Source of the DNA: Streptomyces venezuelae
Lineage (GTDB): Bacteria; Actinomycetota; Actinomycetes; Streptomycetales; Streptomycetaceae
Reading direction: 5' to 3'
Assembly (NCBI RefSeq): GCF_008642355.1
Contig: NZ_CP029193.1
Coordinates: forward strand, 5,852,001-5,916,000
DNA length: 64,000 nucleotides
The notes under the pieces were generated by a model. That model ran no database searches. It had not been told where the DNA came from and worked only from the letters and a program-made list of their open reading frames with translations. Shown here in pieces: positions 50,762-59,259 of the stretch; position 1 is the first letter of the stretch; each line of letters opens with the position of its first letter. Made by a program: the position numbers and the translations under genes.

Positions 50762-52354
50762 ATGACCGTTTTGGACGAGACCGCTTCCTCCGGGGGCGAG
50801 CCCACCGACTCGCGCGGCCGCGTGGCCGAGCTGCACGAGATCCGTGCGGAGGCACTGCGCGGGCCGAGCGAGAAGGCGACCGAGGCCCAGCACGCCAAGG
50901 GCAAGCTGACCGCCCGCGAGCGGATCGAGCTGCTCCTCGACCCCGACTCGTTCAACGAGGTCGAGCAGCTGCGCCGGCACCGGGCCACGGGCTTCGGCCT
51001 GGAGGCCAAGAAGCCGTACACGGACGGTGTCATCACCGGCTGGGGCACGGTGGAGGGCCGCACGGTCTTCGTCTACGCCCACGACTTCCGCATCTTCGGC
51101 GGCGCGCTCGGCGAGGCGCACGCCACGAAGATCCACAAGATCATGGACATGGCCATCGCGGCCGGTGCCCCGCTGGTCTCCCTCAACGACGGGGCGGGCG
51201 CCCGTATCCAGGAGGGCGTCTCGGCGCTGGCCGGCTACGGCGGCATCTTCCAGCGCAACACCAAGGCCTCCGGTGTCATCCCGCAGATCAGCGTGATGCT
51301 CGGCCCGTGCGCGGGTGGCGCGGCGTACTCGCCCGCCCTCACCGACTTCGTCTTCATGGTCCGCGACACCTCGCAGATGTTCATCACCGGCCCGGACGTC
51401 GTCCGCGCGGTGACCGGCGAGGAGATCACGCAGAACGGCCTCGGCGGCGCCGACGTGCACGCCGAGACCTCCGGCGTCTGCCACTTCGCGTACGACGACG
51501 AAGAGACCTGCCTGGCCGAGGTCCGCTACCTGATCTCGATGCTCCCCTCCAACAACCGGGAGAACCCGCCGGTCCACGAGTCGGAGGACCCGGTCGAGCG
51601 CCGCTCGGACGTCCTCCTCGACCTGGTCCCCGCGGACGGCAACCGGCCGTACGACATGACGAAGGTCATCGAGGAGCTCGTCGACGACGGCGACTACCTG
51701 GAGGTCCACGAGCGCTGGGCGCGCAACATCATCTGCGCCCTGGCCCGTCTCGACGGCCAGGTCGTCGGCATCGTCGCCAACCAGCCGCAGGCACTGGCCG
51801 GTGTCCTCGACATCGAGGCCTCCGAGAAGGCCGCGCGCTTCGTGCAGATGTGCGACGCCTTCAACATCCCGATCCTCACCCTGCTCGACGTGCCCGGCTT
51901 CCTGCCCGGCGTCGACCAGGAGCACGGCGGCATCATCCGCCACGGCGCCAAGCTCCTGTACGCGTACTGCAACGCCACCGTCCCGCGGATCTCGCTGATC
52001 CTGCGCAAGGCGTACGGCGGCGCGTACATCGTCATGGACAGCCAGTCGATCGGCGCGGACCTCACGTACGCGTGGCCGACCAACGAGATCGCGGTCATGG
52101 GCGCCGAGGGTGCCGCGAACGTGATCTTCCGGCGTCAGATCGCGGCCGCCGAGGACCCCGAGGCGATGCGCGCGCGCATGGTCAAGGAGTACAAGGCCGA
52201 GCTGATGCACCCCTACTACGCCGCGGAGCGTGGCCTGGTCGACGACGTCATCGACCCGGCCGAGACCCGCGAGGTCCTCATCAAGTCCCTCGCGATGCTC
52301 CGCAACAAGCACGCCGACCTGCCCTCGCGCAAGCACGGCAACCCCCCGCAGTAG
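50762..52354 (+). CDS. accB: Acyl-CoA carboxylase beta (carboxyltransferase) subunit
   Basis: A 530-aa carboxyltransferase that transfers CO2 from biotin to acetyl- or propionyl-CoA, giving malonyl- or methylmalonyl-CoA for fatty acids and polyketides. Crotonase-fold motifs: KGKLTARERIELLLDPDSFN, VSLNDGAGARIQEGVSALAG, GPCAGGAAYSPALTDF (oxyanion hole), LDVPGFLPGVDQEHGGIIRH and LRKAYGGAYIVMDSQSIGAD. The residue after AY is Ile (~423); propionyl-specific PccB enzymes have Asp there (AYDVM), and the AccB/PccB swap at this site changes substrate choice. AccB-type, broad specificity is thus likely. The alpha subunit is not in the window. Followed by accE. Confidence 0.95.
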   Translation: MTVLDETASSGGEPTDSRGRVAELHEIRAEALRGPSEKATEAQHAKGKLTARERIELLLDPDSFNEVEQLRRHRATGFGLEAKKPYTDGVITGWGTVEGRTVFVYAHDFRIFGGALGEAHATKIHKIMDMAIAAGAPLVSLNDGAGARIQEGVSALAGYGGIFQRNTKASGVIPQISVMLGPCAGGAAYSPALTDFVFMVRDTSQMFITGPDVVRAVTGEEITQNGLGGADVHAETSGVCHFAYDDEETCLAEVRYLISMLPSNNRENPPVHESEDPVERRSDVLLDLVPADGNRPYDMTKVIEELVDDGDYLEVHERWARNIICALARLDGQVVGIVANQPQALAGVLDIEASEKAARFVQMCDAFNIPILTLLDVPGFLPGVDQEHGGIIRHGAKLLYAYCNATVPRISLILRKAYGGAYIVMDSQSIGADLTYAWPTNEIAVMGAEGAANVIFRRQIAAAEDPEAMRARMVKEYKAELMHPYYAAERGLVDDVIDPAETREVLIKSLAMLRNKHADLPSRKHGNPPQ

Positions 52355-52375
52355 CCCACAAGGAGAACGCTGCAG

Positions 52376-52570
52376 ATGACACCCCCCGACATCCGCGTCG
52401 AGAAGGGCCACGCCGAGCCCGAGGAGGTCGCGGCCATCACCGCGATCCTGCTGGCCCGCGCCGCGGCCCAGCCCGCCGCCGCTCCCGCCCGCCGCGGCCG
52501 CGACAAGGCCGGCTGGCGCCGCCTGGAGCGCACCCCGGGCTTCCGCGCCCCGCACAGCTGGCAGGGCTGA
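52376..52570 (+). CDS. accE: Acyl-CoA carboxylase epsilon subunit
   Basis: A 64-aa subunit found only in actinobacterial acyl-CoA carboxylases; it stimulates the alpha-beta complex. The characteristic helix is HAEPEEVAAITAILLARAAA, followed by an Ala/Arg/Pro-rich tail ending in WRRLERTPGFRAPHSWQG. AAGGAG lies 10 nt before the ATG and the gene starts 21 nt after accB, so the two are co-transcribed. Confidence 0.93.
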   Translation: MTPPDIRVEKGHAEPEEVAAITAILLARAAAQPAAAPARRGRDKAGWRRLERTPGFRAPHSWQG

Positions 52571-52589
52571 CGCACACAGCACGGACGAG

Positions 52590-52619
52590 GCCCCTGTCTT
52601 CCTTCGGGAGGGCGGGGGC
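52590..52619 (+). terminator. 13-bp terminator stem with TTCG tetraloop after accE
   Basis: GCCCCTGTCTTCC (52590-52602), loop TTCG, GGAGGGCGGGGGC (52607-52619). All 13 positions pair when G-U is allowed. Confidence 0.8.
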
Positions 52620-52683
52620 TTCGCCGTGCCCCGTCAGGGGCGCGGAGAACTGCGCGGCCAGCCCCCTGCGGCCCGCGGACGGA

Positions 52684-53571
52684 TCACCGCCCCGAGGCGA
52701 GAACGCCCTCCGCCAGGAGCCCGACGGCGGACTCCGCCAACGCACGCACGGCCGGATGCCGGGCCCGCCCCCGTGGCCCGCTCAGAACCAGCCGCCGCGC
52801 GGCCCGCGGCGACACCGGCACCAGCACCAGATCCGCCGGCAGCAACGGCCGCGCCACCTCCGACAGGACCGTCACCCCGATGCCCGCCTGCACCATGCCG
52901 ATCAGCGTCGCCAGATCGCGGACCCGCTGCGCCGGAGCGAACCGCAGGCCCGCTGACTCATGCAGCGCGCGCACCCGGTCCTCGCAGCCACCCGGCGAGA
53001 TCAGGAAGTCGTCGTCCGCCAGGTCGCGCACGTCGACGACCGGCTCGGCCGCCAGCGGGTGGTCGCGGGGGAGCAGGGCGCGATAGCCGTCGACGGCGAG
53101 CCGGACGCCGGGGCCCGGCGGCGGGTCGACCAGGACGGCGGCGTCCGCCGTGCCGTTCTCCAGCCAGCCCGTGATCTCCGCGCTGTCGCCCTCGAAGACC
53201 CGTACCGTGACGTGCGGGCAGCTCTCCCGCCAGTGCGCCGTCAGGGTCGGCAGCAGGCCCTGGGAGACCGTGGGCGTCGCCGCGAGCCGCACCGTACCGG
53301 TCAGGGTGCCCGCCGCGTCCGCCGCCGCCTCCTCGACGCCCCGCACCGCCGACAGCGCGCCCCGGGCGTACGGCAGGACGCGCTCCCCGAGCACCGTCGG
53401 GCGGACCCGGCCGGAGCGGACGAGCAGCGGCCCGGCCACCTCCCGCTCCAGGGACGCCACCGCGTGCGAGACCGCGGACTGGCTGACGCCCAGCTCGTCG
53501 GCGGCCGCGCCGAAGCCGCCCGCGTCGACGACGGCGACGAAGGCTCTGAGCTGCGGAAAGTTCACGGTCAT
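52684..53571 (-). CDS. LysR-family transcriptional regulator
   Basis: A 295-aa regulator: helix-turn-helix FGAAADELGVSQSAVSHAVA, then SLEREVAGPLLVRSGRV, and an effector domain (TVRLAATPTVSQGLLPTLTA; QAGIGVTVLSEVARPLLPAD). Divergent from the tautomerase, its probable target. A perfect palindrome of the T-N11-A type overlaps its own start codon, so it should repress itself while controlling the tautomerase. Confidence 0.93.
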   Translation of the reverse strand: MTVNFPQLRAFVAVVDAGGFGAAADELGVSQSAVSHAVASLEREVAGPLLVRSGRVRPTVLGERVLPYARGALSAVRGVEEAAADAAGTLTGTVRLAATPTVSQGLLPTLTAHWRESCPHVTVRVFEGDSAEITGWLENGTADAAVLVDPPPGPGVRLAVDGYRALLPRDHPLAAEPVVDVRDLADDDFLISPGGCEDRVRALHESAGLRFAPAQRVRDLATLIGMVQAGIGVTVLSEVARPLLPADLVLVPVSPRAARRLVLSGPRGRARHPAVRALAESAVGLLAEGVLASGR

Positions 53572-53584
53572 GAGGCGGCCTCAT
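53570..53584. promoter_or_regulatory. LysR box ATGAGGCGGCCTCAT overlapping lysR start
   Basis: A 15-bp inverted repeat with arms ATGAGGC and GCCTCAT around one G, matching T-N11-A. It includes the first bases of the lysR coding sequence. Confidence 0.6.
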
Positions 53585-53687
53585 AGGGCGGTGAGGGTGC
53601 TGCGTTGGCTCCATCGTGCCGGACGGGGCGAGGGTGGCTCCCGTGCCGCCCCACCAGGCGGGACGAGGAGCGAACCCGAGGAGAGCC

Positions 53688-54077
53688 ATGCCCCACATCC
53701 GAGCCACCGTCACCGGCCCCGACCTGCCCGCCGACATCGCCCGCGGCCTCGCCGAAGGTCTGACCGGGCTTGCCGTCACCGCGCTCGGCAAGTCCGCCGA
53801 GCGCACCATCGTCCACCTGGACCCCGTCCCCGCCGACCGCTACTACGTGGCCGGAAAACCCCTGGCCGACGGCGCCCGCGACGTGCACCTGGAGGTCAGT
53901 ATCACCGCGGGCACCAACAGCGCGGCGGAGAAGGCCGCCTTCGTCTCCGGAGCCGCCGTGTTCCTGACGGAACTCCTCGGCCCGCTCGCCCGCGGCGGCG
54001 TCGCCCTCCACGAACTGCACCCCGAGAGCTACGGCTACCAAGGGGTCACCCAGCTCGCGTACTACCGCGGAAACTGA
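53688..54077 (+). CDS. Tautomerase-superfamily protein
   Basis: A 129-aa protein starting MPHIRATVTG; removal of Met exposes Pro1, the catalytic base of the tautomerase superfamily. The length and the layout (beta strand 1, helix with GLTGLAVTALGKSAERTIVH, then LEVSITAGTNSAAEKAAFVS) suit a double-length 4-oxalocrotonate tautomerase-like or MIF-like monomer. GAGGAGAG precedes the ATG. Divergent from the LysR regulator. The physiological substrate is unknown. Confidence 0.85.
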   Translation: MPHIRATVTGPDLPADIARGLAEGLTGLAVTALGKSAERTIVHLDPVPADRYYVAGKPLADGARDVHLEVSITAGTNSAAEKAAFVSGAAVFLTELLGPLARGGVALHELHPESYGYQGVTQLAYYRGN

Positions 54078-54081
54078 CAGG

Positions 54082-54107
54082 GGCCCGCACGCCGAAGCGT
54101 GCGGGCC
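54082..54107. terminator. Hairpin between tautomerase and conservon
   Basis: GGCCCGCACGC (54082-54092), loop CGAA, GCGTGCGGGCC (54097-54107). It can serve both convergent units. Confidence 0.8.
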
Positions 54108-54141
54108 GTCGTCCGCGTACGAAAAAAGGGTGGGACGACCG

Positions 54142-54726
54142 CTACCGAAGCCGCGCCATCAGCGCGTGCTCGACCAGGGTGATCAGCGCGCTCTTCGCGT
54201 CCGCGCGGTGTCGTGCGTCGGTCGTGATGATCGGGGTGTCCGGTCCGATCTGGAGTGCTTCGCGTACTTCGTCGGGGGTGTAGGGCTGGTGGCCGTCGAA
54301 GCCGTTGAGGGCGATGACGAAGGGGAGGCCGGAGTTCTCGAAGTAGTCGACGGCGGGGAAGCAGTCGGCGAGGCGGCGGGTGTCGACGAGGACGACCGCG
54401 CCGATCGCGCCACGGACGAGGTCGTCCCACATGAACCAGAAGCGGTCCTGGCCGGGTGTACCGAAGAGGTACAGGATCAGGTCCTGGTCCAGGGTGATGC
54501 GGCCGAAGTCCATGGCCACCGTGGTGGTGGTCTTGTCGCCGGTGTGGGTCAGGTCGTCGATGCCCGCGGACGCGGACGTCATGACGGCCTCGGTGCGCAG
54601 CGGGTTGATCTCAGAGACCGCCCCGACGAACGTGGTCTTGCCCACGCCGAAGCCGCCCGCCACCACGATTTTCGCGCTGGTGGTGGAGCGGGCTGTTGCT
54701 CCTCCGCTAGAGCTTGCGAAGTCCAC
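54142..54726 (-). CDS. Conservon small GTPase (CvnD), first copy
   Basis: A 194-aa Ras/MglA-like GTP-binding protein, last gene of the first conservon. Motifs: Walker A GGFGVGKTTFVGA, switch region TTTTVAMDFGRITLD, G3 FGTPGQDRFWFMWDDLVRGA, and NGFD in place of the NKxD guanine-specificity motif. Conservon GTPases act with the sensor and roadblock proteins at the membrane, and in S. coelicolor such systems influence development and antibiotic production. The GTG start overlaps the DUF742 gene by 20 nt. 371 bp (54242-54612) are identical to the second copy at 59360-59730. Confidence 0.95.
   Translation of the reverse strand: MDFASSSGGATARSTTSAKIVVAGGFGVGKTTFVGAVSEINPLRTEAVMTSASAGIDDLTHTGDKTTTTVAMDFGRITLDQDLILYLFGTPGQDRFWFMWDDLVRGAIGAVVLVDTRRLADCFPAVDYFENSGLPFVIALNGFDGHQPYTPDEVREALQIGPDTPIITTDARHRADAKSALITLVEHALMARLR
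54242..54612. repeat. 371-bp perfect direct repeat, copy 1 (within cvnD)
   Basis: Base-for-base identical to 59360-59730, 5118 bp away in the same orientation. Mismatches begin abruptly at both ends (54241 and 54613). Adjacent genes of the two conservons are much less similar, so this tract was probably homogenised by gene conversion. Confidence 0.9.
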
Positions 54727-55297
54727 TGAGCACCCTTTCGAGCAGTGTCACGTCTGGCTGGCCGCCGGCGGTCTCGTCGCCGCCGGGCTGATGGATGGCG
54801 ACAAGTCCGGCCTCCGCCAGGTCGGCTACGAGGATCCGGGCGACGCCGAGGGGGATGGAGAGGAGCGCCGAGATCTCGGCGACCGACTTGATCTCCCGGC
54901 ACAGATTGCAGATCCGCTGATGCTCGGGCAACTGGCCCTGCAGCTGATGCGGTTGTGCCGTGGTGTGCACCAGCGCCTCGATGGCGAGCTGGTAACGGGG
55001 CCTGGTGCGGCCGCCCGTCATGGCGTACGGGCGCACCAGGGGGTTGTTCGCCGACCCCGCGGGCGCCGGTTCGGGGGCGCGCCGCTGGGGTTGCACGGGC
55101 TGGATGCGGGGCGCGTGCGCCGGGTTGCCCTGGTCGTACGGGCGCGGCCCCGGCTGCTGGGGCTGCGCGTACGGCGGGCGGCGGTGGCTCGGAGCGGAGG
55201 GGAAGTTGTACCTGTTCGGACCGCCGTCGTGCTGGCCGCCCTGGCCGTGACCAGGGGACCAGTTCGCCGATGACGAACCGTCTGGGGGTGTTGCCAC
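54707..55297 (-). CDS. Conservon DUF742 protein (CvnC), first copy
   Basis: A 196-aa protein: a disordered Pro/Gln/Gly-rich N-terminal half (1-~95) and the DUF742 winged-helix-like domain (RPYAMTGGRTRPRYQLAIEA to LLERVLSGLRKL), with LCREIKSVAEISALLSIPLG and VARILVADLAEAGLVAIHQP. Two Cys (ICNLCRE) are adjacent. GTG at 55297 is preferred because GGAGGAGGA lies about 7 nt upstream. DUF742 proteins are adaptors between the sensor complex and the GTPase. The N-terminal tail is 65 residues longer than in the second copy. Confidence 0.92.
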   Translation of the reverse strand: MATPPDGSSSANWSPGHGQGGQHDGGPNRYNFPSAPSHRRPPYAQPQQPGPRPYDQGNPAHAPRIQPVQPQRRAPEPAPAGSANNPLVRPYAMTGGRTRPRYQLAIEALVHTTAQPHQLQGQLPEHQRICNLCREIKSVAEISALLSIPLGVARILVADLAEAGLVAIHQPGGDETAGGQPDVTLLERVLSGLRKL

Positions 55298-55391
55298 GTT
55301 GCTTCCTCCTCCAACTGTGCCGGGCACCATCACTGTGGAGCCGCGTCCCGAACCTTACGGCCACGAGGCGCGAAAACGCACCGTCTGTCTG

Positions 55392-55805
55392 TTAGTTGAG
55401 CAGGCTCCCCTGGAGCTCCGCGCGGAGGTCCGGAGTGAGAACCGTGCCCGCGCGATCGACAAGAAGTGCCATTTCGTACCCAACGAGACCGATGTCCGCA
55501 TCCGGGTGGGCGAGAACGGCGAGTGAGGAGCCGTCGGAGATGGACATGATGAAGAGAAATCCTCGCTCCATCTCCACAACGGTCTGGGTCACGGAGCCGC
55601 CCTCGAAGATCCGGGACGCCCCGGCGGTCAGCGAGGTCAGGCCCGAGGCGACGGCCGCGAGCTGGTCCGCACGGTCGCGGGGGAAGCCTTCGGACATCGC
55701 GAGGAGGAGTCCGTCGGCGGAGACCACCACCGTGTGGGACACCCCGGGGGTGTTGTCCACGAAGTTGGTGATCAACCAGTTCAGGTTCTGCGCCGCCTGG
55801 CTCAT
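55392..55805 (-). CDS. Conservon roadblock/LC7 protein (CvnB), first copy
   Basis: A 137-aa roadblock/LC7-fold protein: LNWLITNFVDNTPGVSHTVV, VSADGLLLAMSEGFPRDRAD, QLAAVASGLTSLTAGASRIF and LAVLAHPDADIGLVGYEMAL. Such proteins dimerise and bind small GTPases, here presumably CvnD. It begins 10 nt after the sensor gene stop and ends 94 nt before the DUF742 gene. The product is nearly identical to the second copy (60373-60786), but the DNA shows scattered differences, unlike cvnD. Confidence 0.95.
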   Translation of the reverse strand: MSQAAQNLNWLITNFVDNTPGVSHTVVVSADGLLLAMSEGFPRDRADQLAAVASGLTSLTAGASRIFEGGSVTQTVVEMERGFLFIMSISDGSSLAVLAHPDADIGLVGYEMALLVDRAGTVLTPDLRAELQGSLLN

Positions 55806-55815
55806 CGGGCTCACA

Positions 55816-58800
55816 CTAACGCTCCTGGTTGTAGGTGCTATCAGGGCTGAAGCCCTGGCCATTCGTGTCACTTCCTGCGGTGCGGCCCCGCTGGACGCCG
55901 CGGCGCAGGTTGCTCAGCCTGCCCCGTACGTCCTCGGGGTCGCGGGAGACCTGGGGGCCGCCCTGTGGGGTCTGTTCCGCGGTGCCCTCGACCAGATTGG
56001 CCTTGGGCACTCGCCGCGGGAGCCCGGACGCGGTGACCCCGCCCGCCTTCGGCTCCTTGAGGCGCTCGGCTCGCTGCCAGCGCTCGTCGTTGGACGAACG
56101 CCAGTCGTCCCGGCCCTCGCTCGCGGCGGGAGAACCGCCGTTGCCGTTTCCGTTGCCGTTCGCGCCGGAGGAACCCCTGCGGGGGAGGCCCGCGTCGGTC
56201 ATGTCGTGGACGACGGACGGCGCCGGACCCGGCCGCTCGAAGCCTACGCGCTCGGCGTCGGCCGTGTGGCCCGCCTGCGCAGATTCCGTTTCCTGGCCGT
56301 ACTCCGGCTGGTAGCCGTCGGCGGAGGGCCAGTCATCCTGACCGGAGCGCTCCGGATAGGCGATCTGCTGGTCCTGGTAGTACTGCTGCTCCGCCGGATA
56401 CTGCTCGGCCTGGTACTGCTCCTCGCGGTAACCGTCCTCGGCGTACTGCGCGGTCGGGTACTGCCCGGTGGCGTACTGCTCGTTGTCGTACTGCACGCCC
56501 TGGTCGTATGCGACCTGCTGCTGCTCGTCGTAGGCCGGGGCCTGCTGCTCGTAACCGCTCTGCTGGGGCTGCTGCGGTTCGACCTCGTCGCGGAAGAGCG
56601 GACGGTGGGCGCCGGGCTGCTGGGCCTGCGCCTCCAGCGCCGCGCGGCGCTCCTCGCGCATCAGGGAGCGGCCGACCGGGTCGAGTTCGTGCTGCGGCTC
56701 GGAGCCGTCACCGTGGTAGCGGCTGTCGTCGAAGCCCAGCTCGGCGGCGGTGCGCATCGGCTCGGGCGCCAGCGCCTGCTGCTCAGGGATGATCGAGGAG
56801 ACCGTGAACTCGGGGTCCTGCGAGGCGTGCTCGCCACCGCCACCGTGCGTGATCGCGTCCGGCAGCATGACCAGCGACGTGGTGCCCGCCTGCTCGCCCG
56901 AGGGGCGCAGCTGCACGCGGATGCCGTGCCGGTCGGAGAGCCGGCCGACCACGAACAGGCCCATGCGCTGCGAGATCGCCGCGTCCACGGTCGGCGGGTT
57001 GGCCAGCTTGTGGTTGATGTCCGCGAAGTCCTCGGCGGTGAGGCCGATGCCCTTGTCGTGGATCTCGACCATGACGCGGCCGTCGGGCAGCCGGGTCGCG
57101 GTGACCCGCACCTTGGTCTGCGGCGAGGAGAACGTCGTCGCGTTCTCCAGGAGCTCGGCGAGCAGGTGCACGAGGTCGGTCACGGCGAGGCCGTGGATCT
57201 CGGCCTCCGGCACGCCCTCCAGCTCGATGCGCTCGTACTGCTCCACCTCGGAGGAGGCGGCGCGCAACACGTCGACCAGCGGGACCGGCTGGTCCCAGCG
57301 GCGGCCCGGCTCCTCGCCGGAGAGGACGAGGAGGTTCTCGCCGTTGCGGCGCATGCGGGTCGCCAGGTGGTCCAGGCGGAAGAGGTTCTCCAGCTGGTCC
57401 GGGTCGGCCTCGTTGTTCTCCAGGTCGGTGATGAGGGTCAGCTGGCCCTCGATCAGCGACTGGTTGCGGCGCGACAGGTTGGTGAAGATCGCGTTGATGT
57501 TGCCGCGGAGCAGCGCCTGCTCGGCGGCGAGCCGCACGGCCTCGCGGTGCACCTGGTCGAAGGCGCGGGCGACCTCGCCGATCTCGTCCGTGGAGTTGAT
57601 CGGGATGGGCTGCACGCGGGTGTCGACGCGGCCCGGGTCGGTGCGCGACAGCTGGTCGACCAGCATCGGCAGGCGCTGCTCGGCGATGCCGAAGGCGGCG
57701 GTGCGCAGCCGGCGCATCGACTTGGACATCTGGCGCGCCATCATCCCGGCGAGGATGAAGGCGGCGAGCAGCGCGAGCACCACGATGGCACCGGTGATGT
57801 ACGCGTTGCGCTGGGCGGTGGCGGCGATGTCGGACGCCTCGTCCACGGCCTTGTCGGCGAGGTCCGACTCGATGGTGCGGTAGGCGTCGAACTTGGCGGT
57901 GGTGGTGGCCCACCAGGCCTTGGGCGTGATGCCCTTGCCGGCCAGCTCGACGCGCGCGCTCGGCTGGGTGCTCGGCATGGTGGCGATGGCCGCGACCATC
58001 TTGTCCTGCGTGAGGGCCGGGCCGCCCTGCTTCTCGGCGGCGGCCGCCAGCTCCTTCTTCGCCTCCTCCAGCTTGCGGACGTCCTCGGGGGTGCCGCCGC
58101 CGGTGTACTCCTCGATGGCGATGCGCTCCAGGTAGGCGTACGAGGAGAACGAGGTGCGCTGGAGCGTGAACGAACCGGTGCCGGGGCCCGGCTCGACCAG
58201 GAGGTGTGTGCCGATGGACCGCTGCAGGGAGAGCGCTGCCTTGGAGAGCGAGATCGCGTAGACGGTGCGGCCGTAGCTGGTGATGTTGCCGGTGCCCAGA
58301 CCGAGCTCGTTGGCGAACTCCATCAGCGGGTGCTGGATGGCGACGTAGCCCTCTTCGGTCTTCACACCCGGAAGCTTGGTGGTGTACGCGGCCTGGCGCA
58401 GCGGGGCGAGCTTCGGCTCGACCTTGCGGAAGGCGTCGAGACGACGGTTGAGGCCTTCCTTGTCCGGCATGCTCTCCGCCGCGGACTTGAACTCGGCGGC
58501 GGCCCGGTCGGTGGCCTTGCGGGCCTTGACGACGACCGGGTCGTTCCGCTTGCCGCGCAGCAGGGGAGCGGCGGTGAGGTCGCGCTCCTCGATCAGGCGG
58601 TTTCCGTAGTTCAGCGACGCCCGCACCAGGCGGGCGGTGCTCTCGGCGTCCTGGGCCTCGCTCCAGGTGTCGATGGAGCCCTTCACCTGGAAGCCGCCCA
58701 TGACGAGACCGACGAGCACGGGTATGAGCAGGATCGCGTTCAGTCTGGTCGGCACGCGCCAGTTGCGGGGCGACATCCGTCCGCCGGAGGGAGCCGGGGA

Positions 58801-58920
58801 CTCGTTGCCGGAGGCCGCGCTCACGTCAACGGGGGACGCCGCTGTGCGCGGCGGCGGGGTGAAGTTGCCCCGCGTGTCCCCGGTGGGGGATGCCGCGGGG
58901 CTCGGCTTGCTTCGCCTCAC
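55816..58920 (-). CDS. Conservon sensor histidine-kinase-like protein (CvnA), first copy
   Basis: A 1034-aa membrane sensor: Pro/Ser-rich N-terminus, TM1 (~60-79), a ~290-residue extracytoplasmic nitrate/nitrite-sensing-like domain, TM2 (~374-395), HAMP (~396-463), a dimerisation helix with LDHLATRMRRNGENLLVLSG, an HATPase domain (LLAELLENATTFSSPQTKVR; EIHDKGIGL; GLFVVGRLSDRHGIRVQLRP) and a ~300-residue disordered Gln/Glu/Tyr/Gly-rich tail. GTG at 58920 has GAGAGG upstream. No response regulator is adjacent; output probably goes through CvnB-C-D. Confidence 0.93.
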   Translation of the reverse strand: MRRSKPSPAASPTGDTRGNFTPPPRTAASPVDVSAASGNESPAPSGGRMSPRNWRVPTRLNAILLIPVLVGLVMGGFQVKGSIDTWSEAQDAESTARLVRASLNYGNRLIEERDLTAAPLLRGKRNDPVVVKARKATDRAAAEFKSAAESMPDKEGLNRRLDAFRKVEPKLAPLRQAAYTTKLPGVKTEEGYVAIQHPLMEFANELGLGTGNITSYGRTVYAISLSKAALSLQRSIGTHLLVEPGPGTGSFTLQRTSFSSYAYLERIAIEEYTGGGTPEDVRKLEEAKKELAAAAEKQGGPALTQDKMVAAIATMPSTQPSARVELAGKGITPKAWWATTTAKFDAYRTIESDLADKAVDEASDIAATAQRNAYITGAIVVLALLAAFILAGMMARQMSKSMRRLRTAAFGIAEQRLPMLVDQLSRTDPGRVDTRVQPIPINSTDEIGEVARAFDQVHREAVRLAAEQALLRGNINAIFTNLSRRNQSLIEGQLTLITDLENNEADPDQLENLFRLDHLATRMRRNGENLLVLSGEEPGRRWDQPVPLVDVLRAASSEVEQYERIELEGVPEAEIHGLAVTDLVHLLAELLENATTFSSPQTKVRVTATRLPDGRVMVEIHDKGIGLTAEDFADINHKLANPPTVDAAISQRMGLFVVGRLSDRHGIRVQLRPSGEQAGTTSLVMLPDAITHGGGGEHASQDPEFTVSSIIPEQQALAPEPMRTAAELGFDDSRYHGDGSEPQHELDPVGRSLMREERRAALEAQAQQPGAHRPLFRDEVEPQQPQQSGYEQQAPAYDEQQQVAYDQGVQYDNEQYATGQYPTAQYAEDGYREEQYQAEQYPAEQQYYQDQQIAYPERSGQDDWPSADGYQPEYGQETESAQAGHTADAERVGFERPGPAPSVVHDMTDAGLPRRGSSGANGNGNGNGGSPAASEGRDDWRSSNDERWQRAERLKEPKAGGVTASGLPRRVPKANLVEGTAEQTPQGGPQVSRDPEDVRGRLSNLRRGVQRGRTAGSDTNGQGFSPDSTYNQER

Positions 58921-59259
58921 TCGACCAACAACCTCTCGGCGGCGGCACTCACGTCGTGCCGCTGTCGTCTCCAAGGCCCGTGCTACTGGGCAGTTCAGCG
59001 CATTCCAGCACGTCAGGGGCTGCTCTTCCAAACAGTGAGATGCGTGACCTCCGAGTGGTGTAAGCCTCAGATAAAACGGTCATAAAGAGCGAGCCCCGCC
59101 AAAAGGCGGGGCTCTTGTGAGCACAGCGACACCAGGTGAACGCGACGCGTGTCTGTCACCGGGCAATTCTCTGTCGAAACGTTATGAACACCGGGACCGG
59201 CCGTGTCAAAGGACACAGATCCCTCCAAGTCGACTACGGCAACTACCGTATGGACCTGC
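58921..59259 (-). other. Spacer between the two conservons
   Basis: 339 bp holding the end-of-operon hairpin at 59091-59114 and the presumed promoter region of the first conservon (AT-rich near 59060-59090). No gene was seen; an open frame into the sensor gene up to 59031 is not supported by a ribosome site. Confidence 0.45.
59091..59114 (-). terminator. Terminator of the second conservon
   Basis: GAGCCCCGCC / GGCGGGGCTC, 10 bp with a 4-nt loop. On the minus strand it is followed by GCTCTTTATG, so it ends the second conservon transcript before the first one begins. Confidence 0.75.

Noticed and set aside
55396..59085. A 3.7-kb plus-strand open frame opposite the first conservon sensor and roadblock genes
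   Set aside because: It lies antisense to genes with clear domains, its product is Val/Leu/Arg/Gly low complexity with no motif, and no ribosome site is present; it is a high-GC shadow frame.
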